In this document: positions 44,522 to 53,879 of the stretch, in pieces | Layout of the letters: every line of letters starts with the position of its first letter | How positions within the stretch are numbered: position 1 is the first letter of the stretch | Origin: Symbiodinium kawagutii | Taxonomy: Eukaryota; Sar; Dinophyceae; Suessiales; Symbiodiniaceae | Reading direction: 5' to 3' | Length of the DNA: 64,000 bases | Assembly (NCBI GenBank): GCA_009767595.1 | Contig: VSDK01004644.1 | Location: forward strand, 69,192 to 133,191 | Translations under genes and position numbers: made by a program | Notes under the pieces: generated by a model | The model's database searches: none | Told to the model about the DNA's origin: nothing | Seen by the model: only the letters and a program-made list of their open reading frames with translations

Positions 44522-44584
44522 GTGTAGTGGAACTCGTTCCTCGGAATGTCATGACCGAACGAACAGCCACTGGGTTCAAGTCAT
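44522..44584 (+). repeat. Split direct repeat A1 (63 bp), left terminus
   Basis: Starts GTGTAGTGGAACTCGTTCC and ends GGGTTCAAGTCAT. It matches A2 at 50,873-50,935 without a mismatch that I can see. The ATG of the recombinase frame (44,583) begins on its last two bases. Confidence 0.95.
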
Positions 44585-46404
44585 GAATCAGGGGCAGGTA
44601 GCTTCGCCTTCGATCGCCATGGCGGACCTCCAGGCCCTTTCTGGACTAGCTGGGTTGACTCCCCAGCTAGGGTTGGCCCTGGAGGAGTTAGGTTGGAACA
44701 TCCAGAGGTTTGGAACTCTGGATGGGGTGGAGGAAGAAGTGCTGGAGCACATAGCTTCAGCACTGGAAGAGAAGTTGGGACATTGCGTGGATGTCGGTGA
44801 TCTGCAGAAGCTTGTGGATGTCTGCAGCAAAGCAGCCGAGGTGTCCTGGCGTGTGGAAGCGAGGTCTTCGGAGTCTGGGCTGATGGAGGCCCATTTGATT
44901 AAGGCTATGGAGGATAGCCTTAATGAGGCAAGGGGGTACGCTGCGAAGAAGTTGCTGGAGCAGGTACCGTCCAAGGGCACAGCTGAAAGGAAGAAGTGGC
45001 CCACGAGGCTTCAGAGAAGGATGGAGGCAGCGGGAGACAACCAAGCGCTGCGGGAATCTGTCGAGAAGAGTGAAAGAGCTCGATGGATAGGAGAGTTGAG
45101 ACAGCTGATGGCGGAGGCCAATCTGCCAGCTGTGGATGAGAACGCTGGGATAGCGCTGTCCCGGCGTTATGGCAAAGGAAGGAGAGTGTCCACGTTGCGT
45201 AAGCACGTGAAGACGTGGACAAAGGTGAGGGACTGGATGATGGCCACCTTTGGTCGCCCATGGCCTGAGCATTCCCAGGAGTTCGCCTTGTACCTGGAGA
45301 GCAGGGCTGATGAACCATGCGGTCGGACTGTGCCGGCCAGCATCTTTAAGACCCTCATGTTCTTGGAACATGCGGGAGAAGTTAAGTTGGAAGACCAGCT
45401 TAACAGGAGGCCAGCTGTGAAGAATGCGCTGGAAGAGATCAACCTTCAGCTGGCGGAGCAGGCCCCGGGGTTCACGCGAAGGGCCTGGCACATCCCGGTC
45501 AAGTTGGTGATCGAGATGGAGAAGATCGTGTTGGCTAGCACGATGAAGGATTTCGTGAGAGCCTACGCGTGGTACCGGCTGGTGAAGCTGTGGACCGGGA
45601 TGAGGTTCTCGGACACGAAAGGCTTGTCCCAGAACACGTTGGAATGGGAAGCCTTTGGTCTGACAGCGGTCTTGACAAAGACGAAGACGTCAGGGCCGGG
45701 TAAGAAGGTGACCCTACTCAGAATCTGGGTGGGGACATCATGTTGGTTGCACGACCCAACATGGCTCTCCACAGGATTCGAACTGTGGCAGAGGATGATC
45801 AGGGGAGGACTGCGACTTTATGCTGCCCTGCCCGAACAGGAGGATGGATGGCTTCATCCGGCGAATGGCTAGCTACTCCATCGCTAGTCAGTGCTCCCAA
45901 GCTCTCTTCTCGGAGATGTCTTGGGAGGCACCGGATGGTGAGAAGGAACGGCTGCTGTTTGAGCCGGTGGGTCCGTTGTGGACCGAGCATTCGGAGAGGG
46001 CCACCATCCGCACCTGGGCAGAGGCAGCTCAGGTTCCTGAAGAGATCAGGAAAAAGATGGGCCGTTGGACTCCGAATGTGGGGCAGTCCTATGAGAGGAC
46101 GGAGAGGGTCAACGTGCATGACGGAGAGGCTGGACAAGCTCGGGCTTCCAACCGAGGCAGTCCAGGATCAGATCGATCGCCTGGCTTGCTTTGGTCTGTA
46201 TGGCCCTCCCACCAAAGTGAGGGCAAGCAGAGGCGGAGGCCACCACTGCAAAGCTTCCGCCACTTGTACACAAAGGAGAGCTTCAAGAACTGCGGCAACG
46301 ATTTGAAGCTATTCACTATAAGCTGGAAGACCGCGTCACTCCGGCTTCAGGCACCCTCGAAAATATGTTCGAGCAGGTGGAACAAGGAGAGTGGAAAAAC
46401 ATGA
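44583..46404 (+). pseudogene. Tyrosine recombinase (site-specific recombinase) of the retrotransposon, frameshifted
   Basis: ATG 44,583 is chosen because it is the first ATG inside the element; an upstream GTG lies outside it. An N-terminal helical region precedes a core-binding-like region (RVSTLRKHVKTWTKVRDWM). The catalytic domain starts with RLVKLWTGMRFSD (first catalytic Arg, codon 45,603) and KTKTSGPGKKV (beta-hairpin Lys). That frame stops at 45,870-45,872. The remaining catalytic boxes follow in the next frame: TEHSERATIRTW (His and Arg, 45,988-45,999), GRW (46,060-46,068) and SYERTE (nucleophile Tyr, 46,090-46,092). So all catalytic residues exist but are split by a +1 shift, most naturally near 45,797-45,803. 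The product should join circular element DNA to target DNA. Confidence 0.88.
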
Positions 46405-47249
46405 GCTTAGTGGAGTTCATGTCGAGGGACGACGCCGACTCTGAGCCCCTGGGAGCAACTTTGGATCGCCAGGGGACTTTGAAGATTCGGAAGGGCCATG
46501 GAGAGAGCAAGCCTCCGAACACTCCGGAGGAATTCCGTCAGCGGATGAAGCTCCTGGCCCACACGTACATCATGACCCAGCTGAAGTTTCCCAACAAGGC
46601 GCAACTTAGCACCCTGTCACCCAACGTGTTCGCCAAGTACACCGACTATTTGTTGGGTGAACATGTTTGTGGCCTGAAGGCCAGGAACGAGAAGGACGAG
46701 GTGTTGTCATCACCTACCCTGAGCCTGGTGATGAGTTATGATTACCAGGTGCGCAAGAAGATGACACGGATGATGAACAATGGAACATCCATGTCGGCAG
46801 CGTTGGATCAATGTGCTGAAGATCCAACGATCAAAGAGCGATATTTCATCACCCCTGCAACTCTGAATGCAGCGGTGTCAGTACACGGCGGGGAGGGATC
46901 AGTGAGGTTGAAGTCAAGGACACCCCGTCGTGATGAAGGACGTTCAGAGGGGAGCCGTCGACCACAATCCCCGGAGTATGGACCACGTCGAAGCAAAGGT
47001 GGCAAAGGCAAGGGCCGTGGAGGCAAGGGAGCCAGTTCCAAGGCCTTGCACCACCGCACTCCCGATGGGAGAGCTATATGCTTTGCGTGGAACAATCGAG
47101 ATCAGAGGTGCCGCTACAATTGTGGCAGGGTGCATGCGTGCCAAATCTGCTTCGGGTCTCACCCGGCCCACGCCTGTCCGAAGCGGGGAGAAGCAGCAGA
47201 GGCATCAGCCAGTGGTGGCAATGACACCGCCGGCAAGGGCTCCAACTGA
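46221..47249 (+). CDS. Gag-like protein with a Cys/His zinc-finger region
   Basis: The frame is open from 46,221; first ATG 46,365. The part before the ATG already reads as a helix (ELQELRQRFEAIHYKLEDR), so the protein may start by fusion with the recombinase part. The middle resembles a helical Gag-like domain (EEFRQRMKLLAHTYIMTQLK). The C-terminus has a basic Gly/Lys/Arg stretch, then CFAWNNRDQRCRYNCGRVHA and CQICFGSHPAHACP. These Cys/His spacings suggest one or two zinc fingers (CCCH-like) for RNA binding. TGA at 47,247-47,249; the same frame continues into the methyltransferase. Confidence 0.75.
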   Translation, partial: GQAEAEATTAKLPPLVHKGELQELRQRFEAIHYKLEDRVTPASGTLENMFEQVEQGEWKNMSLVEFMSRDDADSEPLGATLDRQGTLKIRKGHGESKPPNTPEEFRQRMKLLAHTYIMTQLKFPNKAQLSTLSPNVFAKYTDYLLGEHVCGLKARNEKDEVLSSPTLSLVMSYDYQVRKKMTRMMNNGTSMSAALDQCAEDPTIKERYFITPATLNAAVSVHGGEGSVRLKSRTPRRDEGRSEGSRRPQSPEYGPRRSKGGKGKGRGGKGASSKALHHRTPDGRAICFAWNNRDQRCRYNCGRVHACQICFGSHPAHACPKRGEAAEASASGGNDTAGKGSN

Positions 47250-47285
47250 GGGGCGGGCAGCCCAGAGGCCACCTCACCTCTGGGA

Positions 47286-48407
47286 GTGCCAAGTAAAGAG
47301 GGGCACGGCGCAACGAACGTGGCAGATAGGAAATCTGTCACGAGGCAAGAGGTCACCGTGATGGAGGACCCAAAGCCTATCACGAAGGGTAAGAACACGG
47401 AGGGTATTCCCCCTTCCGTGCCATCCGCAAAGCGGACTCTGAGGCTCCTGTATGTTTTTGCAGGGGCTGAGCGACAGTCCTCCCTGGTGCACACGTTGCG
47501 CACCATCCTCCAAGACCACAGCTGCGACCTGGACGCTCTCGAGGTCGATTTAAAAAGAGGCGCTGAGTGGGACCTCACGTCTGACAAGCTGCAAGACAAA
47601 CTCTTGTACCAAGTTAAGTCAGGTCACTTTCGTGCGGTGGTTTGCGCCCCCCCTTGCTCCACCTGGTCACGTGTCAGACATGCCAACTTGCGAGGTCCGC
47701 CACCACTCCGCAGCTTTGAGCATCCTTGGGGGTTTCCATGGGTCCGGAATCAATTCAAGTTTCAATTGGACTTAGGTAATACCTTGGTTAGGTTTGCGAT
47801 CAAGGTTTGGGAGGCCGCTCATTTCACACGTTTCACTGTAGATGATTTTGAAATTTTCATCTTTGGGGAGCACCCTGAAGATTTAGGTCTTGTCACCAGG
47901 GAGGAGGACGGCCTTCAAATGCGGCCGGCTAGTATCTGGCAACTACCCAACTTGCGCACCCTGGTGACCGAGAGCCATGGCCATTTGCGGACTGTGGCTA
48001 TTAACCAGTGTTGTTTCGGAGCAGCCTGGCGCAAGCCCACCAGGTTGATCACATCAAGTCTCCAGGTTTCCACCTGGGGATCTCAGGAATGGCCAAGCTT
48101 CGACTCCAACGGCACCTACATGGGCCCGTTGGCCAGCATCTGCTCGTGCCCCATTTCAACCTCGTTGGCTCGCAAGTCAAACAATGAGCCGTTCCGGACT
48201 ACGGGCACAGATGCTTATCCCCCACAGATGGACCTGGCTCTAGCGCAGGCCATCGCCGATGCCTTTACTTCTCATCTCTGTCGTCCTCCTGCGGGGGGGA
48301 GAAAGGACGGCAGAAGGAAGTATCAAGCTGCGTGGACAGGAAGGAGGTCCAGGCAGATGGTTCGATGGCTGGTCCAATGGAGGACTCGGCGAAGGAGGCG
48401 TCCATGA
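47286..48407 (+). CDS. Cytosine-C5 DNA methyltransferase-like protein of the retrotransposon
   Basis: In frame with Gag after one TGA; the track start is a GTG and no ATG start is obvious before MEDPKP (47,361). AdoMet-binding motif I: LRLLYVFAGAER near 47,440. Acidic strand LEVDLKRG. Motif IV with the catalytic Cys: VVCAPPCSTWSRVR near 47,635-47,680. A motif VI-like FIFGEHPEDLG near 47,860. Target-recognition-like and closing part with QCCFGAAWRKPTRLITS. This is the order of a C5-MTase, though E-N-V is replaced by E-H-P. The tail past 48,300 is Arg-rich and is probably not the natural end: translation may pass into the RT frame at the G7 run. DNMT-bearing retrotransposons have been reported for Symbiodinium; whether this is one of them needs a search. 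Confidence 0.75.
   Translation: MPSKEGHGATNVADRKSVTRQEVTVMEDPKPITKGKNTEGIPPSVPSAKRTLRLLYVFAGAERQSSLVHTLRTILQDHSCDLDALEVDLKRGAEWDLTSDKLQDKLLYQVKSGHFRAVVCAPPCSTWSRVRHANLRGPPPLRSFEHPWGFPWVRNQFKFQLDLGNTLVRFAIKVWEAAHFTRFTVDDFEIFIFGEHPEDLGLVTREEDGLQMRPASIWQLPNLRTLVTESHGHLRTVAINQCCFGAAWRKPTRLITSSLQVSTWGSQEWPSFDSNGTYMGPLASICSCPISTSLARKSNNEPFRTTGTDAYPPQMDLALAQAIADAFTSHLCRPPAGGRKDGRRKYQAAWTGRRSRQMVRWLVQWRTRRRRRP
48293..48299 (+). promoter_or_regulatory. Possible -1 ribosomal frameshift site (G GGG GGG)
   Basis: In the methyltransferase frame the codons are gcG GGG GGG aga, which fits the X XXY YYZ slippery pattern. A -1 slip here enters the frame of the RT-RNase H ORF, which is open from upstream of this point. 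I have not folded the downstream RNA. Confidence 0.45.
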
Positions 48408-50668
48408 GCAAAGGTGACAAGGAGCTCATTGGGAGTTCAGAAGTGCCGACCTCTAGACAAGGATGGGGTAGGCCGATACGGTGCTACTACAAAGGGAGGC
48501 ACAGAACCATCCATGATGGTGGAGGATTGTGCTCTCCAGGAAGATGGCCCGTGGCAGAAAGGAAGCCATTGGGAGAGGGCAAGGCTGTCTCAGTGGCAGC
48601 ATGCTTCAAGAAGATATTTTTGAAGTGGGTTCTGAATCAAGACCGGTCAGGGCTTACCGTCAAGGACTTGTTCTGGAAGCTGGCGGCGGGAAAGTTTCAG
48701 TCATCACCGTTCGATGAGTGGATGCCAAGCTTCAGGAATGAATTGGATGAGTTCCTGAAGGGACAGGGGATGTCACCGGACAAGAGGTCGGGTGATAGAA
48801 GGACGGAGGTCCACTTCAGGAGGCTGCAGGAGGTTATCAGGCTTCTGCAGGATGAGGACTGTGATTGGATCACGGAGCTGGTGGAAGAAGGTGTTCCACT
48901 CGGTGTGGATGAAACCATGCCGAGAGTGGAAGGGGTGTTCGAACTCAAGACGAAATGGAACTTGGACTTCACGGACGCCGAGTTCCAGGATGTGACGGCC
49001 GACAACTACCGGTCAGCAGAAGAAAATGCGGAAGACATTGAGAGGCAGGTTTTGCAAGAGGTGGAGGCTGGCTTCATCATTGCAAAGGACATGGCGGAGG
49101 TGGCGTCCGAGTACAAGGGACGCTTAGCTGTGGCGGCCCTTGGCGCGGTACCGAAGGAGCTTGGATCCTCGGTAGTGAGGATAGTCCACGACGGATCGTA
49201 CTCGGTGGACGTGAATCACAGGATAAAAGTGTTGGACAAATTAAGATTTCCTGTGATCGATGATGCTGCGGGAATCATCCTGCAGCTTGAGGAGGAAACC
49301 AGGGAGCGTGGCGGAGTGAGGATGTCGCTGCTTTACGACGTCTCACATGCACACAAGCTGGTTCCAATCAAGAAGAGGGATTGGGGCCTCCAGGCATTTA
49401 GGCTCCCTGGAGGCAGGCAAGAGGGCAAGGTCTTCCTCCACACAAGGGGGACCTTTGGCATCGCTTCGGCAGCCTACTGGTGGCAACGCCTGGCAGCGAA
49501 CATTGTCAGGACCATCCACAGGCTGGCAGGGCGAGAGCTTGGAGTTCTTCATTTACTCTTCGCGGATGACGGCTGGCTGACAGCGGTGGGAGAGTTCTTC
49601 TGGAGGAGGCTCCTCTTTTGGGTCTTTTGCCTGGATCTGCTGGAGGTCCCTCTTAGCTGGAAGAAGGTGAGAGGGGGGACATCGGTCCAGTGGATAGGCT
49701 ACCAGATAAACATCCAGGATTTCAGGCTGGGTGTTTCCGAAAGGAAGGTTAAGTGGATGCTAGAGTGGCATGAGAAGCATGCCGCTTCGGGAGGAGTGGT
49801 TGGCAGAGATCTCAAATCGGCTTTGGGAAGGTTTGGGTTTGTGGCTGGGGCTCTGCCCCACGTGAGACCCTTCTTGGGCCCGATGTACGCCTGGGCTGCT
49901 GTCCTAGCCCCAGGCACTTTTGCAAAGTTCCCTGACGCAGTGGCAGTGCTGTTGGAGTATGTCATGGGTGAGGTGAAGAAGACACCCATGACGAGACCAA
50001 GAAGTGTGCCTGAGCAGTCTCTTGAGCTGTTTAGGGTGGACGCCAAGGCGGAAGGTGACCTGGTGGTAGTAGGAGGATGGGAAACGGGAGGCTGTGAAGA
50101 TACAGCCTCCTCAAGATGGTTCTCAGTCACACTCACGAGGAAGAATGCGCCGTGGGTGTTCCTGAAGGGAGCGCCGTTCAGAAACATAGCTTCTTTGGAG
50201 CTTACAGCGGTGCTGGTGGCGACCATAGTGTTTGGACGGGACCTCTCGGACTTCTCTAGTAGGCCCAGGATCACTGTTACAGGTTCGACGGACAATCTTG
50301 GCAACATGCATGTTCTTCGCCACTTCATGTCTTGTAAGTTCCCCCTTTCTGTAGTGGTCATGGAGCTTGCCATGTGGTTGAAGCGCTTCAACATGGAGCT
50401 TGACTTAGGGTGGATACCGAGGGGCCAAAACGTCGAGGCCGACGCGCTCACGAACCTCGAGTTCGAAGGCTTCAGTTCTGCATTCAGAATCGAGGTGGAC
50501 TTTGAGAAAATCGAATTCCTGGTTCTGAACACCTTGATGGAGAAGGCGGGCAGCTTGGATGACGAGATACGTCTCGCGAAATCATCCAAGGAGGTCAAGG
50601 GTGACCGTCCACAGAAGGACGCGTCAAAAAGGAAGAGAGGTCAAACCAAGTGGGAGGACCCTTGGTGA
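48300..50668 (+). CDS. Reverse transcriptase-RNase H of the retrotransposon
   Basis: The frame is listed from GTG 48,332 but is open further upstream and connects to the methyltransferase at the G7 run; an internal ATG occurs near 48,369. RT: RIVHDGSYSVDVNHRI, then motif A SLLYDVSHAHKLVPI (Asp codon 49,337), TFGIASAAYWWQR, and motif C LLFADDGWL (49,559-49,570). RNase H: FRVDAKAEGD (Asp 50,039), SLELTAVL (Glu 50,198), TGSTDNLGN (Asp 50,291), VEADALTN (Asp 50,441), so the D-E-D-D set is complete. The Lys-rich tail ends with TGA at 50,666-50,668, 30 bp before B1. No frame break in about 780 codons. Confidence 0.93.
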
Positions 50669-50697
50669 GAGAGGGTGTGGCTTGGCCATCATCTAAA

Positions 50698-50874
50698 GGG
50701 GGGGAAAGGGTGATGGCAAAGCCATACCCGAAGATAGCTGCCAGCTCTAAAGGACCTGGCAGAAACAGCTGCTGGATCAAGAGGATCCAGTAGAAAGTAA
50801 GGCAGACAAAGAACACTGCGCATCCCAGAAAATAAGAAGATGTGCTCTGCCTGCTGGAAGGGAGGGAGTGACGT
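50698..50874 (+). repeat. Split direct repeat B1 (177 bp)
   Basis: Starts GGGGGGGAAAGGGTGATGG and ends GGGAGGGAGTGACGT. Same length and, by eye, same sequence as B2. It joins A2 with a 2-bp GT overlap. Confidence 0.95.
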
Positions 50875-50935
50875 GTAGTGGAACTCGTTCCTCGGAATGT
50901 CATGACCGAACGAACAGCCACTGGGTTCAAGTCAT
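50873..50935 (+). repeat. Split direct repeat A2 (63 bp)
   Basis: Copy of A1. Followed by a 58-bp GC-rich spacer (50,936-50,993) before B2. Confidence 0.95.
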
Positions 50936-50993
50936 CCCGCCGCCAACCCCTTTCACCACCAGTGTTTGGGGACACCCTCTCGCGCAGTGTCGC

Positions 50994-51170
50994 GGGGGGG
51001 AAAGGGTGATGGCAAAGCCATACCCGAAGATAGCTGCCAGCTCTAAAGGACCTGGCAGAAACAGCTGCTGGATCAAGAGGATCCAGTAGAAAGTAAGGCA
51101 GACAAAGAACACTGCGCATCCCAGAAAATAAGAAGATGTGCTCTGCCTGCTGGAAGGGAGGGAGTGACGT
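50994..51170 (+). repeat. Split direct repeat B2 (177 bp), right terminus
   Basis: Copy of B1. After GACGT the sequence changes to TTTGATTCTACAC, which is host flank. Confidence 0.95.
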
Positions 51171-51850
51171 TTTGATTCTACACAGATTGATCTTGCAGAT
51201 GAGTTCGACAGTCCTGCATATCCTTTCACTACACCTGTCCTTTCGCACATTTCCCACACCTCTGCCGCTCTCCCTTTCGCGCACCTCTCCAGCTTTCCTG
51301 GACCATGTCTCTTGGGTTCCTGTCAAGAGATTACATGATTTCCTGGTTGAACAACATCGGAAGCTCTGGTCCAAGTCTGATGCAGCTCTGGTTTGAATCA
51401 TCGAAATGATCATGATGAGGATCATTGTGTTGAACATCATAATCAGCTTCATCATTGAACAGGATTAAACAATGTGAGCCACTCTTAGCTACCAGTAACC
51501 ATAATCAACAAATTTAATCCAAGGTTGTATCTTGCTAACCCAAGTGTAGCTACCATTGACCCCTGCTAAACATAGGTTAAACCGCATCATTGCTGAGGCC
51601 AAATGCCGAGAAGGACCTGCACTGGCAGCGACATCAGGAGCATTTGGCCTACTTGAAAAGTCTTGGCAGTGACTTGGGCCCAGCGGAAAGATGAAGCGAT
51701 TTGGGAAATCCGAGGGGTGGATTAATGGCTGATGATTAATGGCTGATGATCGGTGGCTGATGATTAATGGTTGATGATTTGTCCTTGATGATTGATGGTT
51801 GATGATTAATGGAAAGATGGTGATTGATGTATGTTGATGGTTCTCATGAA
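51171..51850. other. No gene; ends in GATGATTAATGG simple repeats
   Basis: Flank of the retrotransposon. 51,717-51,815 consists of TGGCTGATGATTAATGGTTG-type words. Confidence 0.6.
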
Positions 51851-52878
51851 GCAATAATCAACCATTCATCATCGTTAAATACAATTCGCATTTCTATCAT
51901 TTACACAATTTGATGCTAAGGATCGTTAGCGGCTAGGAATGATACACATGCTTGGCAGTAGTTGATGATATGAGTCCCCTGTGCTTGAAGTGTCACTGGT
52001 TGACCCCCTCATCCGCCCCCATTCCTGCAATGGATGAATGATTGAACGAAGGGGCAACTCCCCTCCCTAATGATGAATGGAATCCCTGTGATTTCTGCGC
52101 AGTGCTTTGGATGGCAAAGTGATGATACTTGGTTGCTTGCGAGTTCATCCGTGGCGCACACATTTCTTCCTGATACCCTCCCTCCTTCATGCTCATGGTT
52201 GCAGACAAAGCGGCTCCATGCTTCGTTCACCTCTCTGGACCCTCAATGTTCATTGTGGCTACTCAAGGCTTGATCATGGTACTGGACTTATAATGACTTA
52301 GATGTGAGTCTGTTTTCGACCACTCAAATGCCCAGCATTGATGGGAACACACGAAGAAGAGGACTAGTGGATCTCTTTTGTTAAGTGCGAGCCTTGAAAC
52401 TGTCCTTGTGCTTTTTAAGGGGAAACCTGGGATTGTCACGAAACCAGAGATGGCAGTGCACCACGCCAAGGTGAAGCTTACAAAATGGCAGTGGAAGATA
52501 CCGGTGGGGCTTCAGCATCACCAGCCAAAGACAGTGAGGCGAAGCATGGTGGGAGTCTTCAGAATGATGCTGCGCATCATGTCCACTGGTTGGAAGACTC
52601 ATGTATTTCTGCATTGCAGGTTGCCGCCACCACATGTGCTTCCACTCAAGGCAGGGTTATGTGGCCAGACTAGTGGGTGGTAGAGACGGATTGCTGTAGG
52701 CAGCCAGCTGAATGCCATCTACTTGGATTGTCATATCAAGAAACCGTTCATTCAAATTTCTCACAGCGCCGTTGCCTGGCATCCTGATCAATTCCCAAAG
52801 CTGACGGAAATTATTGGTTCAATGAACAATGAATCAACTGGTTTCATCAACCAGTTGCGAAACAAGAAAAACATGCAA
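51850..52878. other. No confident gene
   Basis: Several short competing frames. A + frame through 52,378-52,680 overlaps a minus frame and neither is convincing. Confidence 0.35.
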
Positions 52879-52995
52879 CCATATGGGTGTTTCTCAAAAT
52901 AGAGGTACCTCCCAAGTCATCCTTTTTGAATCATTTATAGTAATTGGCCAGCCAGTTTGTGGGGTTCCCAAACCGGCTTGAGAAACCACCATATG
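52879..52995. mobile_element. MITE-like inverted-repeat element, family A, copy 6
   Basis: CATATGGGTGTTTCTCAAAA at the left and GCTTGAGAAACCACCATATG at the right are inverted repeats. Inner GGTACCTCCC and GGGGTTCCC pair. 117 bp. Its right end recurs inverted at 53,056-53,085 (GTGGTTTCTCAAGCCG). Confidence 0.65.
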
Positions 52996-52999
52996 CAAA

Positions 53000-53810
53000 G
53001 ACTAAAAACAGTACAAATTCCAAAACTTCCTTCAATAGTAGGAGCCCTGTAGATGCTGTGGTTTCTCAAGCCGTAGTGGGGCCCGGCTGATAGTAAAACA
53101 TCCAAAACGTCCAAAACTTTGATCAGTTGCGATGGTGGGAGCCCTGTAGCTGCTGATGCCCACCCTTCGCTCCAGGTCCGGAACTCCTGGACTGTTTGAG
53201 TGTCTCTGCACCTCGGTGGAGTTTGGGTAGCGTCCCATGGAGCCCACTGGGAGTGCTGAGTGATGCAAGCTGTTGCCACTGGGGGTAGCGCTTCAGATGT
53301 TTGGATATGTTTGATGCATGAGATCATCATTGAGGACTATTGTCACAGACTATTGTCACAGACTATTGTCCATTGTTAGGAACATGCGTAGGAATGGAAA
53401 TGGAATCTCTGGGTGCCATGGGCACTTGAACCATTTTGAACTTCACGTGAAGTTCAGAAAGGTGTCCTCCACACTCCGTGACGATTCGCTGAGGTGAAGC
53501 ACCTCTTTGATGAGAAGGACGACTACAGTCGAGAGACGTCAATGGTTCGTGACTTAGACATTCAGATTCCTCTTCTTAAACAATTTCTGGTAGCCAAAGT
53601 TGATTATCAGCAAACCATTTCAATGGTTTGAAGAGATGATTTCTTGATTTCTAAATCCATTTTTGTCAGCAAAGCTCTGTTGAGCCTCACCTGTTCCGAG
53701 TATCCCAAAAGGTGTAGAGCCGGCCACCAAGTTGGTTCCAATTGATTCATTGTTCGGGCCAGGGCCAACTAAGATGTGTCGTTCCGAGCCATGATCAACC
53801 ATCATTTGCG
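53000..53810. other. No confident gene
   Basis: The minus strand has a 131-codon frame over 52,935-53,330 that runs into the MITE and is probably accidental. Confidence 0.4.
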
Positions 53811-53879
53811 CCAGTGATCATGGTCAACCATCATGCATCATCAACCATCATGCATCATCAACCATCATCATCAGCCATC

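Larger units (their letters stand above)
44522..51170 (+). mobile_element. Tyrosine-recombinase retrotransposon with split direct repeats (DIRS order, PAT/Ngaro-like ends)
   Basis: 6,649 bp. Ends are A1 (44,522-44,584) and B2 (50,994-51,170), with B1 (50,698-50,874) and A2 (50,873-50,935) adjacent inside the 3' end. Coding order: tyrosine recombinase, Gag-like zinc-finger protein, C5-methyltransferase-like protein, RT, RNase H. There is no LTR, no integrase and no target-site duplication, as expected when a tyrosine recombinase inserts a circular intermediate. The repeat copies look identical, so the insertion should be young. YR at the 5' side differs from DIRS1 and Ngaro, in which YR is at the 3' side. 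Confidence 0.92.

Noticed and set aside
44478-44582. Upstream part of the recombinase frame starting at GTG 44,478
   Set aside because: It lies outside the element border at 44,522; the first ATG inside the element is at 44,583.
44570-44584. GGGTTCAAGTCAT in the A repeat as a tRNA B-box or T-arm
   Set aside because: No matching acceptor stem, anticodon arm or A-box at the right distance.
44757-45491. 244-codon minus-strand frame opposite the recombinase
   Set aside because: It is a shadow of a GC-rich coding strand; the + frame carries the catalytic motifs.
45740-46306. 188-codon frame overlapping the recombinase as a separate gene
   Set aside because: Only its last third (from about 46,116) looks coding, and that part is best read as the continuation of the shifted recombinase-Gag frame.
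49699-50598. 299-codon minus-strand frame opposite RT-RNase H
   Set aside because: Shadow frame. The + strand has the complete RT and RNase H active sites.
50927-51455. Minus-strand frames that repeat the same peptide twice
   Set aside because: The peptide repetition is caused by the B1 and B2 direct repeats, not by a repeated protein domain.
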